Below are positions 54,311 through 64,000 of a DNA stretch of 64,000 nucleotides, piece by piece. The stretch lies in contig MEHQ01000692.1 in NCBI GenBank assembly GCA_008828725.1, positions 144,046 to 208,045 of the forward strand, written 5' to 3'. The notes below the pieces were generated by a model. The model worked only from the letters and a program-made list of their open reading frames with translations. It was not told where the DNA came from and made no database searches. This stretch comes from Saccharina japonica. Its lineage: Eukaryota > Sar > Phaeophyceae > Laminariales > Laminariaceae. The position numbers were made by a program, and so were the translations under genes. How positions within the stretch are numbered: position 1 is the first letter of the stretch; each line of letters begins with the position of its first letter.

Positions 54311-56717
54311 TGACCCCATCCCAGACCCACGCGGTCGGCCCCGTCCGCCTCTTGTGCCCCCCCCCTCCCCGACTGCGCTACCAGGTTCAGAGGAAGTATC
54401 CCCAGGTGTTGCTGGGGTGGCGCTGGGCGGTGTCGGGGGGACCCCCGAGCGTCCCGACTGCGTGACATCCCTGTCTCCTGCTGATTGGAGGTTTGCCATG
54501 GCTACTACAGTGGCATTTCCCTGATCCACCTGCCCCCTTACCCGCGAGTCTGCCTCCGACGCCAGGGCTTCTCCTCCCGGTGGTGTCGTCCCCGTCGCCG
54601 GAGGCAGAGGCAGCACCGCACTTGGACAGGAACCTCCAACATTTGCCCCCATTCCACCTTGGCCGGCCTCGCGCGAGGACGATGCGCTTCCAGCTGACCG
54701 AGGGGACGTTGCCGTCGCCAATGTTGCAGAGGCGGTACTGGGCCGTGTCTGGGGGATCTCCACTTGTCCCGCTAGCGCGGCATCCCTATCCCCCTCGGTG
54801 TGACGGCTTTCCACGGCACTCCCAGCGGCGCCTCCCTGTTCCACCCGCCCCCTAGTTTGCGGACCACTCCCCGCCGCCGGGACCGTTCCCTCCGTTGCGG
54901 ATACCGCCATCGTCGGAAAAGGAGGCAAATCGTTCTCTGCCTCCAACGCGTTCTGGACCCCCGGGGTCCACCCCGCCGTCGGAAGAGAAGGTAGCGCATC
55001 ACCTGCTTCCCGCACGTTTAGTACCCCGAGGGTGCACCTGGTCAGGGCTGTGCTGGATGTTGTCCGAGGGGTCCCCACTTGTCCTGCTGACGTAGCATCC
55101 CTGTTCCCCTCGGCCTGACGGTTCTCTATGGCTTTTCCAGCAGTGCCGCCCTGGTCGCTCTGCCCCCTTATTAACGGCTCGCTCTCCAGCGCCTGGCGTG
55201 TCTGCCACCGCCGTCGGAAAAGGAGGCAATACGTCGCCTGCCTCCAATGCATTTCGGACCCCGAGGGTCCACCTAGTCAGGCGTTCCTCCCATTCGGCGT
55301 GGAGGCCTGCCAGAAACTCTTGGACGTGAGGTAAAATGTAGATCCTCCGGTTTGGGAGTCGGAGCATGATATCCCGTGGTCGGATGGCGTACGCGACGAA
55401 ACGCTCACGGTAGTCGGCGGCGGCCGCTTGCCATTCCCTCGTGCGGGGGAAATCGAGGTAAGCCGCTCGAGGCATGCCCCGGGCACCGCTGAACAGGGAG
55501 CACAGCAGGAACGAAGAGGTTGGGCTCCTTCTGTGGGTCCTCACCATGTGATCGAACGTGTGGTGATGACCAGTCGTCGCATAACTGGCCGGCACCAGCC
55601 GGAGGCCCTCCTCCTCAAGAAGTTCGGCGAACTGCAGGGCACCTCCCACTGCCGGCCACCTTCCCCCCGGCCGTGGTCTGGGTAGATCCTCAGCTAACTC
55701 TGCCGGATGGGGAGGTCGGGTTCTTACCGACCATTCAGAGCCAAACTAGACGCATGGCCGCGGGTCTGTGTGCCCACATGCGAGGCGTTCCGCACGGTCC
55801 AGCATGCAGCCGGCGTGTACCCACTCTCTGTGGTGATGGTCACAACTGATCGTTGTCCTCAGATGGTCGACCTCCGGATTCCTATCTGAGTTTTTAATAT
55901 CCACACCGCAATAGGTACATAGGCCTACTACTAGTAGCGTGGTGTCTGTTGTGATCTCCCGGCTCTCTGTGGGACCCGGAGCGGCGCCTCTCTCTTCAGG
56001 CTGCCCCCTTGGTAACCGCTCGTTCCCCCGCGCCGAGCCCGTTCGCTCCGGTGGGGCCGCCACCGCCGTCGGAAAAGGAGGCAGCGCGTCACCTGCCTCC
56101 AACGCCCTTTGGACACCGAGGGTCCACCTCGTCAGTCGTCCCTCCCATTCGGCGTCAAGGCCCGCCAAATACTCTTGGGCATGAGGCCCAATGTAGAGCC
56201 TCCGGTTTGGGAGTCGGAGTAAGATGTCCTGGCGTCGGATATCGTACGCGGTGAACAGCGTACGATAGTGGGCGGCCGCCGCTTCCTATTCCCTCGTACG
56301 GGGGAAATCGAGGTAGGCCTGTTGGGGTATATCCAGCGCATCGCTGAAAAGGGAGCACAGGACGAACGAAGAGGTTGGGCTCCTCCCCAGGGCTCTCACC
56401 ATGTGCTCGAACGTGTTGTGAACCCCGGTTGTGACGTAACTGGCCGACTCCGTGCCGAGGTCACCCCGATCAAGGAGGGCGGCGAACTGCAGGGCGCTAC
56501 TCACCGCCGCCCACCTCCCCCCCTGCTCGGACACGGGCAGCCCTCTAGCAAGTTCCGCCGGGTGGGGAGGCCTGCTGCCCTCCGGCCACGCCGACTGCCA
56601 CGCTATGCAGGACCTCGGGTCGGCATGCCCTCTCGCGATGCGCTCCGACCGGTCCAGCACGCAGCGTGCATGTACTATACGAAATATACGAAACACGACA
56701 AGCGCAACAACAAGCAC
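54308..56717 (-). pseudogene. Retrotransposon N-terminal region: duplicated zinc-finger module and repetitive linker
   Basis: Two tandem modules, at about 56717-55880 and 55870-55100, share HARCVLDRSERIARGH or HAGCMLDRAERLACGH, then PPHPAEL, SALQFAALL or GALQFAELL, SPTSSFLLCSLFS and YLDFPRTREWQAAA, then LPNRRIYILPHVQEFLAGL. The intact finger of the second module has Cys/His at C84, C87, C109, H111-113, H118, C121, C131 and C139 of the frame 56168-55746. Downstream, 55250-54310 holds three to four disordered repeats with ALEAGDxLPPFPT and EGDRDATxAGQV motifs. Frames are broken between modules. Confidence 0.7.
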
Positions 56718-56911
56718 AGTTCATGCGCATACCAATCATACAATTACAAACGGTCTACTGCTGCTTGCTGTTGTACCGCACCACATTACTACAGTAGGTG
56801 CTACTACTATATTCTTATTATCATGTTTGCCGTCCGACAATGTGCAGCATGAGCTTCAACGTTGATCAGTCATAATACTATACGTACTCGATGCGTGTAC
56901 GCTGGCTCGTA

Positions 56912-57240
56912 GGGTTTTCACGCGCATACTCAAGTCCTTGCGTGGACGCCACAAATTTGAGAGTGCCCCCTTTCTGGGACGTCTCGACGTCTACGTACGT
57001 ACTTCGTTTTTCTTGTCTTGGGAGCAGATGACGTTTTCTCTTCTTTTTTCATTGTCACCGCAGTATTGCCTCCAGGTCGAGTGTGGAACTTGCAGAGGCG
57101 GGGCTAACACATACAATATGTATGCAGCCTCCCCTATATCCCCGATATTGACCACGCTTGCGTAATGCCTGCCAGAGGTGTTCCATTATTCGTGTACGTA
57201 TTATATGTCTGTACTTCGAAGTATACTTGTAGTCGCTTAT
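56912..57240 (+). repeat. Direct repeat pair, left member (about 320 bp)
   Basis: Shares CAAGTCCTTGCGTGGACGCC, TTTCTGGGACGTCTCGACGT and a CCCCGATATTGACCACGCTT block with 58872-59190, in the same orientation and about 1.96 kb apart. Ends are not TG...CA, so this is not clearly an LTR. Confidence 0.7.
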
Positions 57241-58871
57241 TACATGGCAAGCGCTCTGGTCTGATAATCATAGTGAGGATGATGTTCTCGCTTTTTACTG
57301 TGTATATGTCCCCTCGAAATTCCATGTTGTTAATATTCTCTGCGATGTTGGGGAGGGGCTCTCTTCTACTGGCATAGTGCGAGAACCGCGGTACTGAAAC
57401 CGCCGCTTCTCGTTTCCTATCATGATACCAGTACCCAAGAGCCCCCCCCCCCCCCCCCCCGGGCTCTAAACACACGCAGTCTCGAACGACCGGGACCCCT
57501 TATGGTACCCTTATGATAGTAATAAACCGTCGACACACTCCCTGTGAGCTCCGAATTGCTATTGCACCAGCCAAAATCGCAGACAATATTGCCACCTATA
57601 CAAATAGAATACGGTGTGGCTCACACCATGTATGTACGCGTAGCCGCTCCGCTCCATCCACCTTCGAAAGACGAAAGGGCGAGTGTGGGCGCGAGAGAAA
57701 GCCACAACGATCGATCTACTACAAGCCTCTTGGCTTACTACCCGCACCAACAACAACAGAGTAGGCAGTGTCGTGCCGTCCGCTCGTGTGCGTCTGCTAT
57801 GTACTCGCGTATAGCTGCGAGCGAAACACCGAGGGCACAGTCAATAAAGTGAGCACTGCTCTTGCTTCTCGCATGCAAGCATGTTGAGATGCGCATCTAA
57901 AAACCAGATGTATGTCCCGTCGGTGCGCCCTTCCGTCGACATGAGAAGAATCTCCAACCATGACGTTACAACGAAACTGTCACAATCGCTCCGCTGATTT
58001 ATTATGTTAACACGTACCTGGTATATTTTAGCTATTTTTCCTGAAATCTAGGATAGCTCATGGTCACAAAACAGGCTATTAAACAAAAAGCGTTTCGATG
58101 GAATAAATCAATATCGTACACAAATAGTACGTGCACCGCCGCGGTAGTACCAAGTACGCAAGGGCACAGTATTGTTAGTAGCGAGATATGATACACCATC
58201 TCGTATCACTTGCAACCAAGTAATACCGGGAACTTACCCACGTGCACCCGAAAAAAAACAAAAACAAAAACAGCAGCGAAAAAAAACATAAAAACAAAAA
58301 AAAAAATGTACACTCGTACGAACTTTTACGAAGAAGGGCAGAAAAAGAAAGGACAAGAAAGGAAAAGGGATATAAAATAAAACAAACAAAACAAACAAAA
58401 GGGATATAAAAGAAAACAAACAAATAAAACAAGCAAGCAAGCATGCGCTCGGGGTGCAGGCCGAGTCCTTGACGGGACGAGGCAATTGTTATTGATGTTT
58501 GCTGTTTGCTGTGGTATGTACGATCAGCCCTATATATGACATGTCCAGCCGATGGGCCAACAGAAAGGACGACACACAGAAAAGACCAGACGGAAGACAA
58601 AAGAGAAAAGAAGAGGGCAAAAATAACGAGCTGAAAACAAAAGCGAGCAGTCCTAAAGCATGCCCAGCTGGCGGGCCAAGGACAAAAACGAAAGACAAGA
58701 AGAATAGAAGGCAAGAGGCAGACAAAGGGGCTACTCGCATACCTGGTACTAAATAAGACCAAGAACAAAACAAATATGTCACAAAAGACAAAACCAAATT
58801 CAAAATCATACCAGGTGGTACTACAGAAGTAGGTTCTGGTGTTTATCATGGCTTCGAAATCCCTAAACCAA
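57241..58871. other. Spacer between the direct repeats; purine-rich tract
   Basis: 57440-57465 is a long C run. 58240-58440 and 58550-58720 are strongly purine-rich on the + strand (AAAACAAAAACA, AAACAAACAAAA), which gives a long but low-complexity frame on the - strand. No gene is recognised. Confidence 0.4.
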
Positions 58872-59190
58872 GGTTTTCGTGCGCAAAATCAAGTCCTTGC
58901 GTCGACGCCACGTTCGAGGGTGCACCCTTTCTGGGAAGTCTCGATGTCTGCCACGTTTTTCTTATCTTGGGGGCCAAATGGCGTTCTCTTGATTATCCCG
59001 GTATTGCCTCGACGTCGCGTGGGGACGTTAAGAGGGGGGGGGGGGGGACACAGACGATAAGTAGTCTCCCCTAACCCCGATATTGATCACGCTTGCGTAA
59101 CGCCAGTCAGAGGCGTTCCATACTTCTGCATAGCACACACCCGGTGGTAGACCTTATGTCTGTATACTGTTGCAGTCACTTGTATGGCAG
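58872..59190 (+). repeat. Direct repeat pair, right member
   Basis: Second copy of 56912-57240, with a G-run insertion at 59033-59047. Confidence 0.7.
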
Positions 59191-59499
59191 CACTCTGGTA
59201 CAACACTTTTGGCCGACCCGACCTGACCCAACCCTAGCCCCAACCCTAACCTCAATCGCGACCCGTCCCATGCAAATAGTTGGTGGTTGTCCGGATCAAA
59301 ATCTACCATACACACGGTGTTACCAATTTGTCGAACGCCGAGTTGACAAGCCTGCCAAAAATGAAACCCACAACGAACCCATGATTCCCCACTCTTTTTC
59401 CAAGCTCACAAAGTGTCCCATCTGGTCTCGACAGCGAGCAGGCGCAGACAGGAATATACATGTAACCTCCACACACACCCCTCAATGTCTGCCTGGTTG

Positions 59500-59620
59500 G
59501 TAAAGACCCAACGTCAATGTCTTCCTGGCTGGTGACAACCCAACGCGTGCTCCGCCCCGGCATTGTAGGGATGCGAGGGTCTATGGTCATACGACTACGC
59601 GGCCGTGCACGACATGAGTA
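59500..59620 (-). repeat. Dispersed element related to the 1909-2025 insertion
   Basis: The reverse complement reads GTCGTATGACCATAGACCCT, CGCATCCCTACAATGCCGGG and two copies of an ACCARCCAGGMAGACATTGA-like unit, matching the insertion inside the left retrotransposon. Confidence 0.65.
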
Positions 59621-60260
59621 CCCCCCCCCCCCTCCCCCCCCCCCGAAAAAAGCGAGCCCATAAACAACGAGGAGGGCCTCCCGCTTTTGGTCCGCGGGCG
59701 CGTCGCAAACCACCCGCGCAGTTATTTGCGCCCGCACAGGCTGCCGACACCGGGTTGACACGAACCTCGGTCGGGACGGCAAGAGACCTCTACATCAAAA
59801 TCAGTCTCCCTGCAACCTCAGGGGGGGGGGGGGGGGGACGAAGAAACATGCACCATCGTGGGGTTGTGGTCCAAAACCCCCCTGTTCTTCCTGAGTTCTT
59901 CTCGGCGTAGCACTACGAGTACAACAGGGGGGGAAATATAGAATTGCATATGTATACATGTCAACGTCGAAAAAAATCCACTCGATTCGAAACTACGTAC
60001 GTACGAGTACATACACTGCTATTTTGACCCAAGCTCGCGTACGACCCTCCTGCAAGCACTTATCAGTTGCGACTTGATCAGGCGATCAGCTACGGTCGCA
60101 AGCACAACAAAACAGCATATTATATATATATATATATATATACGCACCAGGCACACAGCAGCAGACATCACCTATTATGGAGCCTGCTCCCGTGTGCGTT
60201 TACCACACGTCACGCGCGTTTTCGTATAAAAAAGAAACAACACCAACCCTCCCGGTCGCA
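59621..60260. other. Non-genic block with homopolymer C and G runs
   Basis: C runs near 59620-59642 and a G run at 59821-59837; a (TA)n tract at 60120-60141. Nothing coding is recognised. Confidence 0.4.
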
Positions 60261-60435
60261 TACAGTACAGGGCACCTAATAAGACACAGGCTAACAAGAA
60301 AGCTCTGAGATTTAGAGGAGAATAATAAATTCGGGAGTCGTTATCTTGAAAATTGGTGTAGAAAGCACCCCCTCTCAAATTAGAAATCCAGCCTGGACCA
60401 GCTTTCCTGTTTCTTATTAGGTGTCCTGTACTGTA
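60261..60435. mobile_element. About 175-bp MITE, second copy of the 29.0 kb family
   Basis: Left end TACAGTACAGGGCACCTAAT, right end ATTAGGTGTCCTGTACTGTA, interior as in 29004-29171. The inverted termini are about 29 bp here, longer and better than in the first copy. Confidence 0.8.
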
Positions 60436-60537
60436 CTTTGGTGTTGCGCTTGTTGGTGGTTTCGACTTTTCTACCAGGAATACTATAATGCGTATAGCAA
60501 ACCCTCTTTCTGAAGTGCGGTTGACTTATCGGGCTTC

Positions 60538-60576
<39 letters not shown>

Positions 60577-61940
60577 TCTCTTGTTCTCGTGTGAAAACCA
60601 GGTGCTTCGCGCGCGCTCGATTAACTTGGCATCGAAACGGGCGAAACAAAACAAAAACAAGAGGTGTGACTTCCCACGTCACTCATCGTTAGCAAACAAT
60701 CGTGAGAAATACCTTTGCCATACCCGTCACACGTGCTCAGCAGCCCGCTAATAATGCCAGGCGGTTGTTGTGTTCTCGCTCTTTTCGTATTTTTTTGCGC
60801 CACACTAACCAGCCAATAACACCACGAACACCTCCTTAAGCTACGAACACCTCCTCAAGCTATATTATTATGTGTGTTTGTGTATGATCTTCACATTAAG
60901 CCGTTCTTTCTATATACCCGTCGACATCCAGCGCACCCAAGTCAGTGTCCGTACCTATGATAGAGATATACAAAGGTTTGTGGCCACACACAAACGGCAC
61001 AGGGATATTATGTCCTAGTGCAGTAAGGAGGTTAGGAAAAGCAATTCCTCTTGTACCATCCTACTGTGTACGTCACGCACAGCATCAACGCGGCAGCAAC
61101 CCCAAAACATTGGCAAAGAAAAAAACGAAATAAAAAACCAACAAACACGCAACCAAAAATAAATAACTAAATAAAGAAACAACAAAAAAAGGGCAAGAAA
61201 ATAAATACCGGGTATTTGAAATAAAGCAACCGCACATAAATAACCGAAACAAAATATGGTAACTAATAATAAAGAGCGGAAAGGAAATACTATACTCCAA
61301 GCACGAGCCAAAATTGATACGCAGCGGGGAAAGGGAGAGGTACCTCGAAAATAACCAAAATTGGGAAACACGAAATAAAAACAAAACCAAACACACCACT
61401 ACTCTGCATCTTAAATAAACAAAAAAAAGCAAGGCAGCCCAGGGACAGGACTCGATGCAGCACCCGGCACAAGTTCCGAACGCAACTTGAAGTATTGCCA
61501 CGCGGTCTGTCACCTCTTTGCTATATTTTTTGTGATACCGGCGTCCATACCGCTATCATCGCGACCCACCCCCATTGACAATGGTCCCTTGGATAGCGGG
61601 AAACGAGAAAATGAAAAGGGAAAAGGGAAATAAGAGGAAAAGGGTCCACAAAAAAAAAAACATGCCAAAACTAATCGGAAACACACGAAGCGGGGGAGAC
61701 GCTGCGCAAAAGAAACTTTTTTGTTTTCGCGAGGGAAAAGCCCAGGCGAAGAAGGGGAAGGGGATGCAGCCGCCTCTTTCGTACTTCGTCCAGCGGCGGA
61801 AGCATCGCTGTCATGCCCCACTCCTCCCCCCAAACAAAGCAAACAAAAAACTGAAAACACCACCAAGAACAGGGTCGCCACCCACCAAGACAAAACAACA
61901 ACAAAAAAAAATCAAGTGCGCAAGAAAAAAACACAACATC
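60436..61940. other. Non-genic block, (CT)n and purine-rich tracts
   Basis: (CT)n at about 60542-60582; the inverted dispersed repeat at 60885-60960 (CCCGTCGACATCCAGCGCAC); A-rich + strand at 61100-61430 and 61600-61670. Frames here are low-complexity. Confidence 0.4.
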
Positions 61941-61949
61941 ACATTCGAA

Positions 61950-62690
61950 GAAGCAGCAGCCGCAGCAGCGTGCGGTACGAGTAGCATAGGCAGGCCCCTA
62001 CCTACTAGTCGGCCTGGTATCTTGCTACCCTGCCTGCCGTCCCCTTCCAGCTTTCGCCAACCGCGGTTTCCCCTACTACCGTGCGTTGCCCCTCCCCTTC
62101 CCACTCCCTTGTACGCCACGCACAACGAATGCTTGGCGCCGCGCCTACTCCATTTCGCCTCATCCTCGTGCCACCTAACCATGAACCGATCGGCTGCTTC
62201 GAGGACCTCCCGGTACCACTTGCCCGCCTTGTTTGGCTGCAGTGGTTCACAGCGCGGTCTCCGCTGCAAACACCAACGGGGAGGAGTGTTTCGTGGACCC
62301 CTCGGTAGCTCGGAACGCTTTCGAGATCTTCAGCAAGGCATCTATGCCAAGCTTTCGATTGTCCGCCTGGTCTCGGAGCGGTCCCCACCCGGTCATCGTC
62401 GCGAGCACCACCCGACTGGGTAACCTCCCCTTCTCGCTTTTCCGCGCCACGGTCCCCCGCAAAAGAAGAGCCGCCGTTTACGGACGGTCGTTTCGATGCT
62501 CTCGCATCGGATCGGGTCTTCTTGAGGGTTTTTGCGTACGAGAAGGTGGTGGGGTCGGCCCGTTGTCGGCGCTGGAAGCGACTGACTCGCAGGACACACT
62601 TGGTGGTGCGCCGTTCGGAGCTTGGCCAAGTGTTTCGAGCGCTGAGGGTCCACGTCAAACACCCCTTCACCAGGGTCTAAAAAAAACACC
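61950..62690 (-). pseudogene. Frame-broken coding remnant, unrecognised
   Basis: Successive - strand frames read FFLDPGEGVFDVDPQRSKHL (62686 down), LATMTGWGPLRDQADNRKLG and IDALLKISKAFRATEGSTKH (62462-62247), then NKAGKWYREVLEAADRFMV and RWHEDEAKWSRRGAKHSL (from 62269). These look like parts of one protein read across two frame changes. Introns are an alternative to frameshifts. I do not recognise the family. Confidence 0.4.
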
Positions 62691-63780
62691 TCTCGGCCTT
62701 CAGCATGCGGTCTTTCAGACTAAAGTGGGGCGGTCGTCATATCATATACAGTTTTCTCCCTTCCGAATACCACGAAACAAGAGCAAAGAGTCAAAACATA
62801 AAGGGGGGCAGACACCGGACGATCAGCACGCCACACACACACAAAAAGAAAAAAAAAACGTAGCCAAGGTTTAATCGAAGGCATCAAGAGGTGTGGCTGC
62901 AGAGTCCGTGTCCGTAGCGTCCGGTCGGTCGACCGGTCCGTTGGCTCGCCTGCCTTCGTACCTTCGCGCAAGCTCCCCCACCCCCCCTCCCCTACTCTAC
63001 AGTTGGCCTTGCCGCCCCAAAGGCTAGAGACAGCGAGGCGGACAACACAACAATCTAACGCCTCTTTCCCCATACAATATCATTGAATCCCCAAACGAAC
63101 GATTTTACGTATGGTATAGTATTGTACTGCATGCCAACAAACCGCCAGGTAGAGCGCTGCCATTCAGGGGAGGCAGAAAGAAAGAAGAGCGGCCGGCACT
63201 CCAAAGCTCCGCCTCCGCCGTGTTCACGTTGTTTTGCTGGACCAATCAGGTGTCGCTGCCGCCACCGCCACCGGGCCGCCGCCGCCGCCGCCGCTGTCCC
63301 TGCTGACGCCGGTGCTATCACCGTCTACATGATGTGGATTCGCCCAGTTCCCGCCTGACCGACCGCCTCCTGCGTACAAGAGTGGCGGACAGACCAGAGA
63401 CAACGGCGGCGGCGGCGTGAGGGTTGTGGAAATACTAACGCTGATTGACGCATCTTAGGCGGTGACGGCGACAGCGAGGACGATGATCGAATCGGGCCAG
63501 GCTGGAGACCTTTAGTACTTTGAAACGGGGGGGGGGAAGTTCTGATTCTTGACCAAATTGGAATAACATGGCGGTACCCCGTGTACCACACGCTCAATAA
63601 CAAGGTACCGGCAGCAGTAGTAGTAGCAGCAGTAGCAGCGACAGCAGCAGGAGCACCGGTAGCAGCAGAAGCAGCAGCGGTAGAAGAAAACAACTCCCGA
63701 GAAAAACGGTAGTTTTACATAGTAAGACACACTTCTGAAGCCAAAAAAGGCTTACACCAAAAGTCTAGTTTTGCGCGCTT
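62691..63780. other. Region downstream of the SelD-like exon; GC-rich and GCC/CAG triplet tracts
   Basis: Contains (GCC)n at 63268-63296, imperfect (AGC/AGT)n at 63610-63690 and a G run at 63526-63536. The final exon of the SelD-like gene should lie here. A candidate starts after CTCCAG near 63510 (PGPIRSS...) but no tail is convincing. Confidence 0.35.
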
Positions 63781-63782
63781 AC

Positions 63783-63890
63783 CGTTAGAACCCCGATGAC
63801 CGCTGCCGACTCGGCCCCTGCCTGCTTCAGCGCCGCTACGCAAGCGACGGCTTGGTCCTGCGGCACCGATGCCAGCAATCCCCCCGCCGT
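63783..63890 (-). CDS. Selenide, water dikinase (SelD)-like, internal exon
   Basis: A 108-bp exon between acceptor CGACTTGCAG and donor GTAAGC encodes 36 residues: TAGGLLASVPQDQAVACVAA, then LKQAGAESAAVIGVLT. This fits the C-terminal ATP-grasp-like segment of selenophosphate synthetases, whose signature QTSGGLL is followed by (V/L)P and a final IIG/VIG strand. Upstream, 63993-64000 ends CTGCAA before GTGAAA, supplying the expected Gln just before TAGGLL; the gene continues beyond the window. SelD makes selenophosphate from selenide and ATP for selenocysteine tRNA. TAGG in place of TSGG is unusual; another PurM-like kinase is the main alternative. Confidence 0.68.
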
Positions 63891-64000
63891 CTGCAAGTCG
63901 CCGAAACGATCCCAAGAAACCGAAAAAGAGGGGGCGGATGGGGTATTAGAATGTTTGCTTGCCTCGCGTTGCCGTCATGCAACCATTTTCACTTGCAGAG

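Larger units (their letters stand above)
50358..56717 (-). mobile_element. Long decayed non-LTR retrotransposon with RING-like fingers, RT and restriction-like endonuclease
   Basis: The - strand order is: two tandem N-terminal modules (56717-55100), a repetitive linker (55250-54200), a RING-like finger (54022-53873), RT (52903-52240), RT C-terminal region (52130-51500), CCHC plus endonuclease (51470-50800) and a conserved tail (to about 50560). Reading is broken by in-frame TGA at 54308, TAA at 52917, TGA at 51670 and TAG near 51493, and by frameshifts near 55250, 52230, 52125, 50998 and 50845. All three stop codons occur, so an altered genetic code does not rescue it. Younger than the 1.1-4.15 kb relative because its RT motifs are intact. 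Confidence 0.85.

Noticed and set aside
58175..58849. 224-codon open frame on the - strand, Phe/Leu/Cys-rich
   Set aside because: It is the reverse of a purine-rich low-complexity tract; no domain or conservation.
56912..59190. LTR retrotransposon
   Set aside because: Repeats lack TG...CA ends and the spacer has no gag, protease, RT or integrase sequence.
59215..59260. Interstitial telomere repeat (CCCTAAC words)
   Set aside because: Only two or three imperfect units; no array.

Overview
The window is nuclear eukaryotic DNA. Split genes carry GT-AG introns, gene density is very low, and SINEs, MITEs, minisatellites and decayed non-LTR retrotransposons are abundant. The one complete gene is a class II glutamine synthetase in 8 coding exons on the + strand. 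Its protein and the selenophosphate-synthetase-like exon on the - strand at the right edge fit an alga or related protist. My best guess is a large-genome photosynthetic stramenopile such as a brown alga, but the sequence does not settle this.

Layout. 0.6-4.15 kb holds a badly decayed non-LTR retrotransposon (+). 6.1-6.9 kb holds a partial copy of an element that recurs inverted at 35.8-37.5 kb. About 7.6-18.3 and 18.3-27.2 kb are two head-to-tail copies of one ~9-10 kb segment, nearly identical except at their ends and for a 1.46 kb block found only in copy 1. Each copy carries a complete first exon of glutamine synthetase. 27-33 kb is intron 1, packed with SINE and MITE copies. Exons 2-8 lie at 33761-43215, and the last adds only four residues. 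Intron 5 contains a piece of organelle-type large-subunit rRNA. 43-50 kb has three minisatellite or satellite arrays, T-rich tracts, a SINE split by a coding-like fragment, and small coding islands I cannot name. 50.36-56.7 kb is a long decayed retrotransposon (-) with a repeated zinc-finger N-terminal module, a second RING-like finger, a reverse transcriptase with an intact YLDD motif, and a CCHC plus restriction-like endonuclease C-terminus. 57-63 kb is mostly repeats and purine-rich low-complexity DNA. At the right edge an exon of a SelD-like protein enters on the - strand.

How the genes work together. Glutamine synthetase assimilates ammonium into glutamine; the SelD-like protein would make selenophosphate for selenoprotein synthesis. 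There is no operon logic. The rest is repeat biology: a tRNA-derived SINE family, several MITE families, foldbacks, and short TA-bounded words inserted between otherwise matching repeat copies. Two N characters, one near and one at the junction of the large duplication, and indel-rich copy ends mean an assembly artefact must be excluded before the doubled first exon is taken as real.
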